A stretch of DNA of 64,000 bases from Patiriisocius sp047731265 (lineage in GTDB: Bacteria; Bacteroidota; Bacteroidia; Flavobacteriales; Flavobacteriaceae): positions 310,001 to 374,000 of the forward strand of contig NZ_CP159835.1 in the NCBI RefSeq assembly GCF_047731265.1, given 5' to 3'. The notes beneath the pieces are model-generated. The model was not told the origin of the DNA, did not search any database, and saw only the letters and a list, made by a program, of their open reading frames with translations. A program made the translations under genes and the position numbers. Positions 1-8,434 of this stretch are shown here, piece by piece (position 1 is the stretch's first letter; every line of letters begins with the position of its first letter).

Positions 1-1230
1 CATTTCCCATAAACTGTCATTATTTGCCCCTTGCCCGCGTTGCATCATCAATCTATATTTCTGATCTAACACACCAATACTGTCTAACCTTTTCTTTAGT
101 GTAAAATCTATCAAAGGCATTGCGCCTTTTTGTTCTTTCAATTTTAATGATGCTACATCACTAAAGTGCAGTTTTTGCGTAATGGTTCCTTTTTGAAGTT
201 CAACAATTCCGGGGTTGCTCCGAACGATTGTTTTTAAGGCAGTCATATCACAAAAATAGAAATCGAAATTCAAACTGTATTTTTCAGTAAGCTTCTCTGT
301 TTCGGCTGTTGATGATGCAGACATTCCTATTACCTTATACCCTAGTTTTAGTGCTTTGTCTGTAATTTCTTTAACCGAGATGAATCCATCATTTTCTGCT
401 ACTTCAAGATTATAGGCGATAACTACTATTAAATTTTCAGCAGTAAGAAAATCTGTTGTAAAATCATTCCCGTCTCGTTCTATACTAAAATCATGCACTG
501 GCGGCTCGTATCCTTCTTGCACCACATTCGTTTCAACACTCACAAGCTCACCATCAATTCCAGGGTCTACACCGTTATTTTTAACGATTTTCTCTTCGCC
601 ATTTACATTAAACTTCCAATTATACTCGTATACTGCTCTAGGAGCACCTGGTGGGGTCTCCATACCTTCTTTAATATTTTTACCAATTGCATAAGCTCTA
701 AAATCAACGACTGGAAGGTGCATTAAAACATGATATCCCAACCAGAGACACAACACAAATGTTACAAAAACAATCATATTTTGCGTAAACTTTTTAAAAA
801 ATGGCTTGATGTATTTTTGACCTGAAAACACAATGATAATCATTATCGTAAGCATCACATCTTTCCAAAAAGACTCCCAAGGAGTTAATTTTAATGCGTC
901 TCCAAAGCAACCACAATCTGTCACTTTATTAAAATAAGCCGAATAAAAAGTTAGGAACGTAAAGAAGACGATCATTAATAGTAAACTCCACAAGGTAAAT
1001 TTCTTGGCATATCCTAAGATGAGCATAATCCCAAGCATCACTTCATAAACAACAACGATGATTGCAATGCCAAGTGCGTAGGGAACTAGAAATTCTAAAT
1101 TTAAAACTTCAGGAGCAAAATAGTCTCCTAGTTTAAATGAAAAACCAACGGGGTCATTCAGTTTGATTAATCCACTTATGATGAAGAAGATCCCTATAAA
1201 TATTCTAAAAAATCCGACAAGTACTTTCAT
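1..1230 (-). CDS. BT_3928-like DoxX-type membrane protein (3' end outside window)
   Basis: ATG at 1230 on the minus strand; the frame is open for 410 codons to the window edge, so the C-terminus is missing. The N-terminal third is strongly hydrophobic, with about four membrane segments in the DoxX/MauE arrangement, and carries a CGCFGD motif in a loop, typical of redox-associated DoxX/MauE proteins. A further hydrophobic segment precedes a soluble part with a thioredoxin-like stretch (FCDMTALKTIVRSNPGIVEL). This two-part architecture matches the Bacteroidota BT_3928 family. A role in electron transfer or thiol chemistry at the membrane is inferred; the substrate is unknown. It lies downstream of the DUF1599 gene on the same strand, about 110 bases apart, possibly cotranscribed. 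Confidence 0.8.
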   Translation of the reverse strand, partial: MKVLVGFFRIFIGIFFIISGLIKLNDPVGFSFKLGDYFAPEVLNLEFLVPYALGIAIIVVVYEVMLGIMLILGYAKKFTLWSLLLMIVFFTFLTFYSAYFNKVTDCGCFGDALKLTPWESFWKDVMLTIMIIIVFSGQKYIKPFFKKFTQNMIVFVTFVLCLWLGYHVLMHLPVVDFRAYAIGKNIKEGMETPPGAPRAVYEYNWKFNVNGEEKIVKNNGVDPGIDGELVSVETNVVQEGYEPPVHDFSIERDGNDFTTDFLTAENLIVVIAYNLEVAENDGFISVKEITDKALKLGYKVIGMSASSTAETEKLTEKYSLNFDFYFCDMTALKTIVRSNPGIVELQKGTITQKLHFSDVASLKLKEQKGAMPLIDFTLKKRLDSIGVLDQKYRLMMQRGQGANNDSLWEM

Positions 1231-1342
1231 ATTATAAAATTTTAAATATGTTTTATTTCACATTAGAAACGGTCATTAACAGAAATGGCTGCGCAATATC
1301 CTATAAGCAAGTCCTCTGCTATTAGTTGAAGTTTCATTGTTT

Positions 1343-1885
1343 TTAATCTATTTCGCCTAGGTGTATCATCGCAAACACCGCGTAGTTAATCATATCTTGA
1401 TAGTTCGCATCAATTCCTTCGCTAACCAGCGTTTTGCCTTTGTTGTCTTCAATTTGCTTAACACGCAACAATTTCTGAAGAATCAAATCGGTAAGACTAC
1501 TCACGCGCATATCCCGCCACGCTTCGCCGTAGTCGTGATTCTTATCCATCATTAATTGCTTTGTAATCGCTACTTTTTTATCGTACAATTGCGTGGCATC
1601 TTCCAAGGAAAGATCTGGCTGCTCCACTACACCGTGTTCTAGTTGAACGAGTGCCATGATACTATAATTAATAACCCCAATAAATTCGCTCTGTTGTCCT
1701 TCTTCCACTTTCTGGACTTCATTTTGCTGCAATCCACGAATGCGCTGCGCCTTGATAAAGATCTGATCTGTCAAGGACGGCAATCTTAAAATACGCCAAG
1801 CGCTCCCATAGTCCTTCATTTTATTGATAAAGAGAGACCTACAAGTTTCTATAACATCATTGTATTGTTTAGAAGTATCTGCCAT
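1343..1885 (-). CDS. DUF1599 domain protein with duplicated domain
   Basis: 180 residues made of two copies of the same unit: residues 17-84 (FINKMKDYGSAWRILR, then SLTDQIFIKAQRI) and 108-177 (LMMDKNHDYGEAWRDMR, then SLTDLILQKLLRV). This internal duplication is characteristic of the Bacteroidota DUF1599 family. The conserved K-DYG-AW core recalls the helical nucleotide-hydrolase-like all-alpha folds, but no biochemical function is established and I assign none. It is divergent from folP, whose start lies 52 bases away, so the two promoters share that short interval. Confidence 0.85.
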   Translation of the reverse strand: MADTSKQYNDVIETCRSLFINKMKDYGSAWRILRLPSLTDQIFIKAQRIRGLQQNEVQKVEEGQQSEFIGVINYSIMALVQLEHGVVEQPDLSLEDATQLYDKKVAITKQLMMDKNHDYGEAWRDMRVSSLTDLILQKLLRVKQIEDNKGKTLVSEGIDANYQDMINYAVFAMIHLGEID

Positions 1886-1937
1886 GCTATCTGTGATATT
1901 TTGCGTAAATTTCGGGTAAATAAAACAATTTTAAAAA

Positions 1938-2765
1938 TTGCAAACAATCAATTGTAAAGGTACATTAATTGACTTCTCCACTCCAAAAGTGATGGGTATA
2001 ATTAATGTTACACCAGATAGTTTTTTTGATGGCGGGCGTTTGTCTTCTGAAAATAAAATCCTCCAGCAAGCTGAAGACATGCTCTCTGAAGGCGCTACCT
2101 TTTTAGATATTGGGGGATATAGTTCTCGCCCAGATGCTACAGATATTTCTGAAAATGAAGAAGCACAAAGAGTAGTTCCAGCAATTAAAGCTATTTTAAA
2201 AGAATTCCCATCTGCGATACTTTCCATAGATACTTTTAGAAGCAATGTTGCGAAGCGAGCAGTGACCGCTGGCGCAGCGATCATAAATGATATTAGCGCA
2301 GGACTTTTAGATGATGCCATGCTACAAACTGTTGCAAATTTACAAGTGCCTTATATACTAATGCATATGCGAGGCAGGCCACAAACAATGAAAAGTCATA
2401 CCGAATATGATCATCTTACTACCGATATAATAACCTATTTTACCGAAAGAATTGCTGAGACCAAAAAACTAGGAATCAATGATTGTATGATAGATCCGGG
2501 TTTCGGTTTTGCTAAAAACAGGGAACAAAACTTTGAGTTATTGCAAAATCTTGATCAGTTTTCAGTAATCGAAGTCCCATTACTGGCAGGCATTTCGAGA
2601 AAATCGATGATTTATAAAACATTAAACATCACCCCGGACGAAGCACTTAACGGTACTAGCGCATTACACATGGTCGCTTTACAAAATGGAGCTTCCATAT
2701 TGAGAGTACACGATGTTGCCGAAGCCGTGCAATGCATTAAACTGAATGAACAATTAAAAAAATAG
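1938..2765 (+). CDS. folP: dihydropteroate synthase
   Basis: Condenses 6-hydroxymethyl-dihydropterin pyrophosphate with p-aminobenzoate to dihydropteroate in cytoplasmic folate synthesis. 275 residues, normal for the family. Seen: the N-terminal strand GIINVTPDSFFDGGR (about 20-34), LDIGGYSSRP (pterin/PABA loop), SIDTFRSNVA, the DPGFGFAKNREQN loop and the C-terminal SRKSM motif. All signature blocks are in order and intact. It is followed 66 bases later by cdaA on the same strand, a pairing common in this phylum. It diverges from the DUF1599 gene. Confidence 0.96.
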   Translation: MQTINCKGTLIDFSTPKVMGIINVTPDSFFDGGRLSSENKILQQAEDMLSEGATFLDIGGYSSRPDATDISENEEAQRVVPAIKAILKEFPSAILSIDTFRSNVAKRAVTAGAAIINDISAGLLDDAMLQTVANLQVPYILMHMRGRPQTMKSHTEYDHLTTDIITYFTERIAETKKLGINDCMIDPGFGFAKNREQNFELLQNLDQFSVIEVPLLAGISRKSMIYKTLNITPDEALNGTSALHMVALQNGASILRVHDVAEAVQCIKLNEQLKK

Positions 2766-2831
2766 GGTATTTAAATACTGATTTGCAAAGACTTGTATTT
2801 TAATCTTATTTTTACATAAACAATAAAATTT

Positions 2832-3611
2832 TTGGATTTTTTCGAATTTACAGATTTCAGAGTCATAGATGCCATTGATATTTTATTAGTGGCGGCACTC
2901 CTCTACTACCTCCACCGTTTAGTAAAAGGTACAGTAGCCATTAATATTTTTATTGGGATTGTAATTATCTACGGGATATGGCGCCTTACAGAAATCCTAG
3001 AAATGGAACTCTTGAGTAAGATTTTAGGCGGCTTCTTGGGAGCAGGAATGTTTGCGTTGATTGTTGTCTTTCAGCAAGAAATACGAAATTTTTTATTAAT
3101 GGTGGGATCTACAAATTTTAACACAAAACGATTTGTCAAACAATTTAAATCAATTTCAAAAGACAGCGTTGCTACTACTGACATCGAACCAATTATGGAA
3201 GCTATAAAAAAAATGAGTGCCTCAAAAACAGGAGCTTTAATTGTGATTAAACGAAATAACAGTTTGGATTTTGTAAAAAGCAGCGGCGACGTAATGAATG
3301 TGACCGTAAACCAACCCATTATTGAAAGTATTTTCTACAAAAACAGCCCATTGCATGATGGTGCTATGTTGATTGAAGAAAATAAAATTACAGCAACACG
3401 TGTTATTTTGCCCGTTTCAAGCGATCGTAAAATTCCATTGCGTTTTGGATTAAGACACCGAGCAGCAGTTGGTGTTACTGAAAAAAGTGATGCTGTTGCA
3501 CTAATAGTAAGTGAAGAAAGCGGACAAATATCCTACCTTAAAGATGGCGACTTTGTACTATTTGAAAATATTAGCGAACTAACCAAACTATTGAATAAGG
3601 ATTTAAGTTAA
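2832..3611 (+). CDS. cdaA: diadenylate cyclase CdaA
   Basis: Membrane-bound enzyme making the second messenger c-di-AMP from two ATP. 259 residues: about three N-terminal membrane helices (12-28, 33-52, 64-82), then a DisA_N catalytic domain with DGA at 176-178 and RHR at 208-210, the two diagnostic nucleotide-binding motifs. The only sensible start is TTG at 2832; no in-frame ATG precedes the first helix. The gene follows folP and probably shares its transcript. CdaA controls osmotic and potassium balance in other bacteria; no c-di-AMP phosphodiesterase or riboswitch is visible in this window. Confidence 0.93.
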   Translation: MDFFEFTDFRVIDAIDILLVAALLYYLHRLVKGTVAINIFIGIVIIYGIWRLTEILEMELLSKILGGFLGAGMFALIVVFQQEIRNFLLMVGSTNFNTKRFVKQFKSISKDSVATTDIEPIMEAIKKMSASKTGALIVIKRNNSLDFVKSSGDVMNVTVNQPIIESIFYKNSPLHDGAMLIEENKITATRVILPVSSDRKIPLRFGLRHRAAVGVTEKSDAVALIVSEESGQISYLKDGDFVLFENISELTKLLNKDLS

Positions 3612-3624
3612 GAACACTATAAAC

Positions 3625-4463
3625 ATTAAGAACTGTAATAAAGAACTACCATAGATGATAAATTTTGCAACAACTGTGGCGCAAAAGTGGTTAACCAGAT
3701 AATTACCTTTGGTCATTTTGCAAATGATATTTCCGAGCGTTTTTTAAATATTGAAAACAATTTAATCCTCAGAACGATAAAAGATTTATTTTTAAAACCA
3801 TCCCTTGTAATTAATGGATATATTCAAGGAGTTCTTAAAAGACACTTAAATGTTGCGAACTACTTAGCACTCGCTTTAACACTTTCTGGATTACAACTTT
3901 TTCTTCTCAAGAAATTTTTTCAAGATAACATGGATGTTTCTTGGATGGTTCAGGAAGACAATCCAATGTTAAATGGAGACAGTAATTCTTTTATGGATAT
4001 TATGTTTGAATATCATGGCCTTCTGTATTTTTTTTTATACCAATATACGCCACTATTGGAAGGCCTGTATTTATAAATTCAAAAAAAAAACTTTTTACAC
4101 CACATTATAATCTCGGCTTACTCTCAGGCCCACTTTAGTATCGTACTATTTATCCCTTCTATTATTGTATTGGCTTTTGGAGTTAACTTTTTCAAAATAA
4201 CCTATTTTTTCTTGTTTCCTCTTATGGTGCTTTATTCAGCTTATGTACATAAGAAGATCTATGAGCTTTCATTGATAAAAATAATTCATAAAACATTGTT
4301 CTTCTCAGTAATTAGCGGAATCCTGTATCTTGTTTTTTTAGTCGCGATAGTTGCAATAATGTTATTATTAGGAACTTTTGATTTAAGAGACTTTATCCCT
4401 AAAAAAGAAACGGTAGATGCTATTTCTTATATCGCTTCTTCAGTCATAAACTGGACTTCGTAA
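3625..4463 (+). pseudogene. DUF3667 membrane protein, broken by three frame changes
   Basis: A zinc-ribbon plus multi-helix DUF3667 protein can only be read by switching frame three times. KNCNKELP (from about 3628) is in frame 1. It moves to frame 0 at 3651 for DDKFCNNCGAK and the conserved DUF3667 block (NVANYLALALTLSGLQLF). At the T9 run 4028-4036 the coding sense passes to frame 2 (IPIYATIGRPVFINS). At the A10 run 4081-4090 it returns to frame 0 (IIISAYSQAHFSIVL) and continues to 4463. Frame 0 itself stops at 4074-4076. No ATG start remains; the first codon may be ATT at 3625. The 3' end overlaps the ABC exporter by 37 bases. The two homopolymer breaks could be sequencing errors, but the break near 3649 is not in a homopolymer, which favours true decay. 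Confidence 0.75.
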
Positions 4464-6190
4464 AGATTGCGATAGTAGCCATTTTCGCGTTGAAGTAGTT
4501 CTTGGTGGGTTCCAGATTCCACTATTTTACCTGCATCCATCACCAAGATTTTATCAGCCTTTTTAATGGTAGCAAGTCTATGCGCAATTACTATAGAAGT
4601 ACGCCCTTTTGTTATTTTTTCAGTAGCCGTTTGTATCATTTCTTCACTGTAGCTGTCTACTGAAGAAGTCGCTTCATCTAAAATAAGAATCCCTGGTTTA
4701 GAAACATAGGCTCTTAAAAAAGCGATCAATTGTCTTTGTCCAGAAGAAAGCATGGCGCCTCGCTCCTTGACGTTGTAATTAAACTTCCCAGGTAAAGTGT
4801 CTATAAATTTTGAAATTCCTATTTCTTTTGCCGCTTGTCGCACTTCTTCTTCGGTTATTTCTGGATTGTTTAAGGTAATATTATTTAAAACAGTGTCTGC
4901 AAACAAAAATACATCTTGAAGCACGACCGCTATTTCACTTCTCAACGAAGCCAATGTATAGTCTTTGATCGAAATGCCATCAATCGTAATTTCACCACTA
5001 TTAATTTCATAAAATCGATTCAGCAAATTAACAATGGTTGACTTTCCAGCTCCCGTAGAACCAACAATAGCAATCATTTCGCCTGAATTTACCGTAAATG
5101 AAATATCTTTTATAACTTTTTCATTTTCAACATACCCAAAATGCACATTTTCAAAGGCTATATTTCCGTAGGTTTTTGACAGCTTAATATCCCCTTCATT
5201 CACAATGTGAGATTTGGTATCTAAAATTGCAAATACGCGATTGGCAGCGACCATGCCCATTTGCAGGGTATTAAACTTATCTGCAATTTGCCGTAAGGGT
5301 CTAAAAAGCATTTGTACCAAATCAATAAACATAGTAATAATCCCAGCAGTTATCAATCCGCCTTCAACAGCATTTAACCCTCCGTACCAAACCACTAAAC
5401 CAATAGCGATAGAAGAAGCCATTTCGGCAATTGGAAAGAAAATAGAGTTATACCAAACCGTTTTGACCCAAGCCTTTTTATGTTTTTCATTAATGACCTT
5501 AAACTGCTCGTATTCGGTTTCTTCACGAGCGAATATCTGAACGATTTTCATCCCTGTAATTCGTTCTTGAACAAAAGAATTTAGATTGGCAACCTGAGCT
5601 CTTACTTCTTCAAAAGCAACTTTCATTGCTCGCTGAAATATACGAGTAGCAATAAGTATTACTGGTAAAATGGTAAAAACTATTAGCGAAAGTTTCCAAC
5701 TTTGATACAGCATAAAACCAGCAATTGCCACCATTTTCAGTAAATCTGCTATGATCATAAAAAGGCCCTGACTAAAAATACTGGAGATGGTTTCAATATC
5801 GTTAACGGCGCGCGTAGTGAGTCTTCCCACGGCACTTTTATCATAGTATTGCATTTTAAACCCAGTCATGAGTTTAAATAATTTAACCCGTAAGTCTTTA
5901 ACAACATTTTGCCCCAACCAATTGGCATAATAAATAAATACAAATTGAAAGATCACTTCTAAAAATAAGATCACCAGCATTACCGAAATAAAATAAACAA
6001 GAAGCTCTTCATCTTGTGGGATGATGGATTGGTCAATAGCATTCTTCAAAAAGTAAGGACGCAATATTGCTAATATGGACATTATTACGGCCGTAAACGC
6101 AACCAAATAAAAGATCGCTTTATATGCGTTGGTAAACGCCAAGAGCCTTTTAAAAAGTGTAAAATCGAATGCTTTTCCTGAATCTGCCAT
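4427..6190 (-). CDS. ABC exporter, MsbA-like fused permease and ATPase
   Basis: 587 residues: six predicted membrane helices (about 25-320) followed by a nucleotide-binding domain. Walker A GSTGAGKST at 377-385, Q-loop near 425 (VVLQDVFLF), signature LSSGQ at 481-485, Walker B ILILDE at 501-506 and H-loop His537 are all intact, so it should be an active homodimeric exporter. Members of this group move lipids, lipid-linked glycans or drugs across the inner membrane; the substrate cannot be told from sequence. It is convergent with the broken DUF3667 gene and followed upstream (by transcription order) by truA at about 60 bases. Confidence 0.92.
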   Translation of the reverse strand: MADSGKAFDFTLFKRLLAFTNAYKAIFYLVAFTAVIMSILAILRPYFLKNAIDQSIIPQDEELLVYFISVMLVILFLEVIFQFVFIYYANWLGQNVVKDLRVKLFKLMTGFKMQYYDKSAVGRLTTRAVNDIETISSIFSQGLFMIIADLLKMVAIAGFMLYQSWKLSLIVFTILPVILIATRIFQRAMKVAFEEVRAQVANLNSFVQERITGMKIVQIFAREETEYEQFKVINEKHKKAWVKTVWYNSIFFPIAEMASSIAIGLVVWYGGLNAVEGGLITAGIITMFIDLVQMLFRPLRQIADKFNTLQMGMVAANRVFAILDTKSHIVNEGDIKLSKTYGNIAFENVHFGYVENEKVIKDISFTVNSGEMIAIVGSTGAGKSTIVNLLNRFYEINSGEITIDGISIKDYTLASLRSEIAVVLQDVFLFADTVLNNITLNNPEITEEEVRQAAKEIGISKFIDTLPGKFNYNVKERGAMLSSGQRQLIAFLRAYVSKPGILILDEATSSVDSYSEEMIQTATEKITKGRTSIVIAHRLATIKKADKILVMDAGKIVESGTHQELLQRENGYYRNLYEVQFMTEEAI

Positions 6191-6253
6191 AATTTTCCCT
6201 TTACTCTGGGAGTCTAAATACTCTAAACGTTTATTTTCTCTTTATTCTCAATA

Positions 6254-7003
6254 CTATTTCTCGATAAAAATACCAGTTGGATAGACTACTTTAGTTAGAT
6301 ACAAACCACAAGCTGGCGCAGATGCACCCGCATTTCGCCTGTCTTTTTGTTCCATAATATTTTTAAATTCTTCTAAGGTAGTTTGTCCAAAACCTATATC
6401 TAGCATAGTCCCAACAATGGCTCGAACCATATTTCTTAAAAATCTATCTGCAGCAATGGTAAAGATAAGACCTTCTTCTGTTACTTCCCATAATGCCTTC
6501 TTTATATAACAATTATACGTCTTTACATTAGTCTTTGAACGCGAAAAACATTGAAAATCTTTATAGTCGAATAACAGTTGCGCCGCCTGATTCATCACTA
6601 CAACATCTGGCATTTTTTGAATCGTGTGAGCCAAACCCAATGAAAATGGGTTTTTCTTAGTGCTTATCTTATATTCATACGCCCTTTCAACTGCATGAAA
6701 TCTTGCATGTGCGTCTGAGACTACAGGATGAATTCCAACAATAGCAATATCGGTAGGCAAAAACATATTTAATCGAAAAATAGCATTCTGGACAGAGACC
6801 ATTTCTTCCATATCAAAATGCGCGAACAATTGTTTTGCGTGCACACCAGCATCTGTTCTTCCTGCTCCGACTACTTTTATAGCCTGCCTAAAAAACGTAC
6901 TCATGGTTTCCTCTATTACTTGCTGAACGCTCTCCGCATTTGGTTGTATTTGCCATCCACAATACGCGGCACCATTATAGGTTATCTCAATAAAATATCT
7001 CAA
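6254..7003 (-). CDS. truA: tRNA pseudouridine(38-40) synthase
   Basis: Converts uridines 38-40 of the tRNA anticodon arm to pseudouridine. 249 residues, standard length. The catalytic motif GAGRTDAGVHA has the nucleophile Asp51. Also visible are the N-terminal YNGAAYCGWQ block and the C-terminal FLRNMVRAIVGTML motif. The start ATG at 7003 is followed directly by the family's conserved first strand (RYFIEITYNG). It is on the same strand as the ABC exporter and divergent from the phosphoesterase at 7129. Confidence 0.95.
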   Translation of the reverse strand: MRYFIEITYNGAAYCGWQIQPNAESVQQVIEETMSTFFRQAIKVVGAGRTDAGVHAKQLFAHFDMEEMVSVQNAIFRLNMFLPTDIAIVGIHPVVSDAHARFHAVERAYEYKISTKKNPFSLGLAHTIQKMPDVVVMNQAAQLLFDYKDFQCFSRSKTNVKTYNCYIKKALWEVTEEGLIFTIAADRFLRNMVRAIVGTMLDIGFGQTTLEEFKNIMEQKDRRNAGASAPACGLYLTKVVYPTGIFIEK

Positions 7004-7128
7004 AAAAAAACTTTAGACAAAGATACATTATACCATAAAGTAAGCCCCCTTGTTTGACAAAAATTGAATGTGTAGAAAACGAACCAAACGAATAGATATG
7101 ACTATTTTTACTAAAAATAAAAATCGAA

Positions 7129-7620
7129 TTGAAAAAAATACTACTCTTAAGTGATACACACAGCCATATAGATAACACCATATTAAAGTATGTAAAACTG
7201 GCAGATGAAGTTTGGCATGCCGGAGATATTGGCGATCTGGCTGTAACCGATGCCATAGCAAAATTAAAACCTCTCCGTGCTGTCTATGGTAATATTGACG
7301 ATGCTCAAGCAAGGCGAACGTACCCATTAGACCTGAGGTTTATGTGTGAGGAAGTAAACGTCTACATTACCCACATTGGAGGATACCCTAACAGATACAA
7401 ACCACGTGTTAGAGAAGAATTAAACACCAATACCCCGGCCCTCTTTATCTGCGGTCATTCTCATATTTTAAAAGTAATGCCAGATAAAAAATTATCTTTA
7501 TTGCATATGAATCCTGGTGCTATTGGAAAGCACGGTTTTCACAATGTACGAACGATGCTGCGTTTTGAAATTGATGGTAAAAAAATTCAAAATCTCGAAG
7601 TTGTTGAATTGAAGCGATGA
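7129..7620 (+). CDS. YfcE/MJ0936-type metallophosphoesterase
   Basis: 163-residue single-domain calcineurin-like phosphoesterase. Metal-ligand motifs in order: SDTHSH (8-13), AGDIGD, YGNIDD, and the C-terminal ICGHSH and NPGAIG blocks. Enzymes of this subfamily hydrolyse phosphodiesters in vitro, but the natural substrate is usually unknown. The start is TTG at 7129, directly before KKILLLSDTHSH; no ATG fits. It is divergent from truA. The 200 bases after the stop carry no gene until the DUF4293 terminator. Confidence 0.9.
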   Translation: MKKILLLSDTHSHIDNTILKYVKLADEVWHAGDIGDLAVTDAIAKLKPLRAVYGNIDDAQARRTYPLDLRFMCEEVNVYITHIGGYPNRYKPRVREELNTNTPALFICGHSHILKVMPDKKLSLLHMNPGAIGKHGFHNVRTMLRFEIDGKKIQNLEVVELKR

Positions 7621-7762
7621 CTTCGGTACTATTTATCAGTTTATGCTTTCTGCCTAAACTTATAAATCACTAAATCACCTTTGGTTTTTTGTTTGATTTA
7701 ATGTTTATTAAAAAAAATAGGTTTCTGAGTGATTCTTCTTTTTCTATCAAAATTGCATGGAT

Positions 7763-7796
7763 AAAAAAAACCCTTACAGATGGCATTCTGTAAGGG
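7763..7796 (-). terminator. intrinsic terminator of the DUF4293 gene
   Basis: 10-bp perfect stem (7771-7780 pairing with 7787-7796) with a 6-base loop. Read on the minus strand it is followed by eight U (A8 at 7763-7770). It sits 28 bases past the stop of the minus-strand DUF4293 gene. Confidence 0.85.
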
Positions 7797-7823
7797 TCTT
7801 GCACTAATAATACTAAGTTTGTT

Positions 7824-8234
7824 TTATCGCAAACGATCTACAGATTTTACAAGGTCTTCATCCCTTTTGATGGCTTTATTTGCCAACACTAAAAAAACGA
7901 TAGAAATGATGGGAAGTAAGACTCCAATACCCTTCTCAGAAACCAAGGCTTCTCCAGGTAAATTAAGTGATCTGTAAACGATAAATCCCAGTAATACAAA
8001 GTTTAATATGATATTTAAGCGGTTAAGAACAAACTGCATTTGCCGCTTTTTAAAAGTAATAATAGAAATTATAGCAAACGCTATCGAACCGAAAACCAAT
8101 CCGAAAACAAGGGGTTCTTTATTTGATATGATCACCGTGTCCAACCCGTCACTAATAATAGGGAATCCAAAATACAATGCAAGCATTACGAGTGCAGAAA
8201 GAAGCGTGTATATGGTTTGAATTCGTTGTATCAT
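7824..8234 (-). CDS. DUF4293 membrane protein
   Basis: 136 residues with four predicted membrane helices, starting with the family's conserved MIQRIQTIYTLLSALVM. DUF4293 is a small integral membrane family limited to Bacteroidota, of unknown function. The charged C-terminal tail (KAIKRDEDLVKSVDRLR) is typical. In this phylum the gene is commonly found beside rho, as here, where it is divergent from rho across a 200-base interval. It ends with its own strong terminator. Confidence 0.88.
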   Translation of the reverse strand: MIQRIQTIYTLLSALVMLALYFGFPIISDGLDTVIISNKEPLVFGLVFGSIAFAIISIITFKKRQMQFVLNRLNIILNFVLLGFIVYRSLNLPGEALVSEKGIGVLLPIISIVFLVLANKAIKRDEDLVKSVDRLR

Positions 8235-8434
8235 AAACTAACTTTTGTTAAAGTGATACAAAAATAGACTTTCTTTTTAAAAATAAAACGCTACAATTTA
8301 ATTTATTGTTGTATAATTGCAAAACTAAAGAGTAACTCTTTCAATTTAGGTTACTTGTCTTCAAAATTTTTCACAAATTTTTCGCACTTCACAGAATAAT
8401 TCATATTTTATATACAAAATACACACATTTTTAA

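Noticed and set aside
1231..1342. A 24-codon minus-strand frame starting MKLQLIAEDLLIGY between the BT_3928-like gene and DUF1599
   Set aside because: Too short, no recognisable family and no further support; could be chance.
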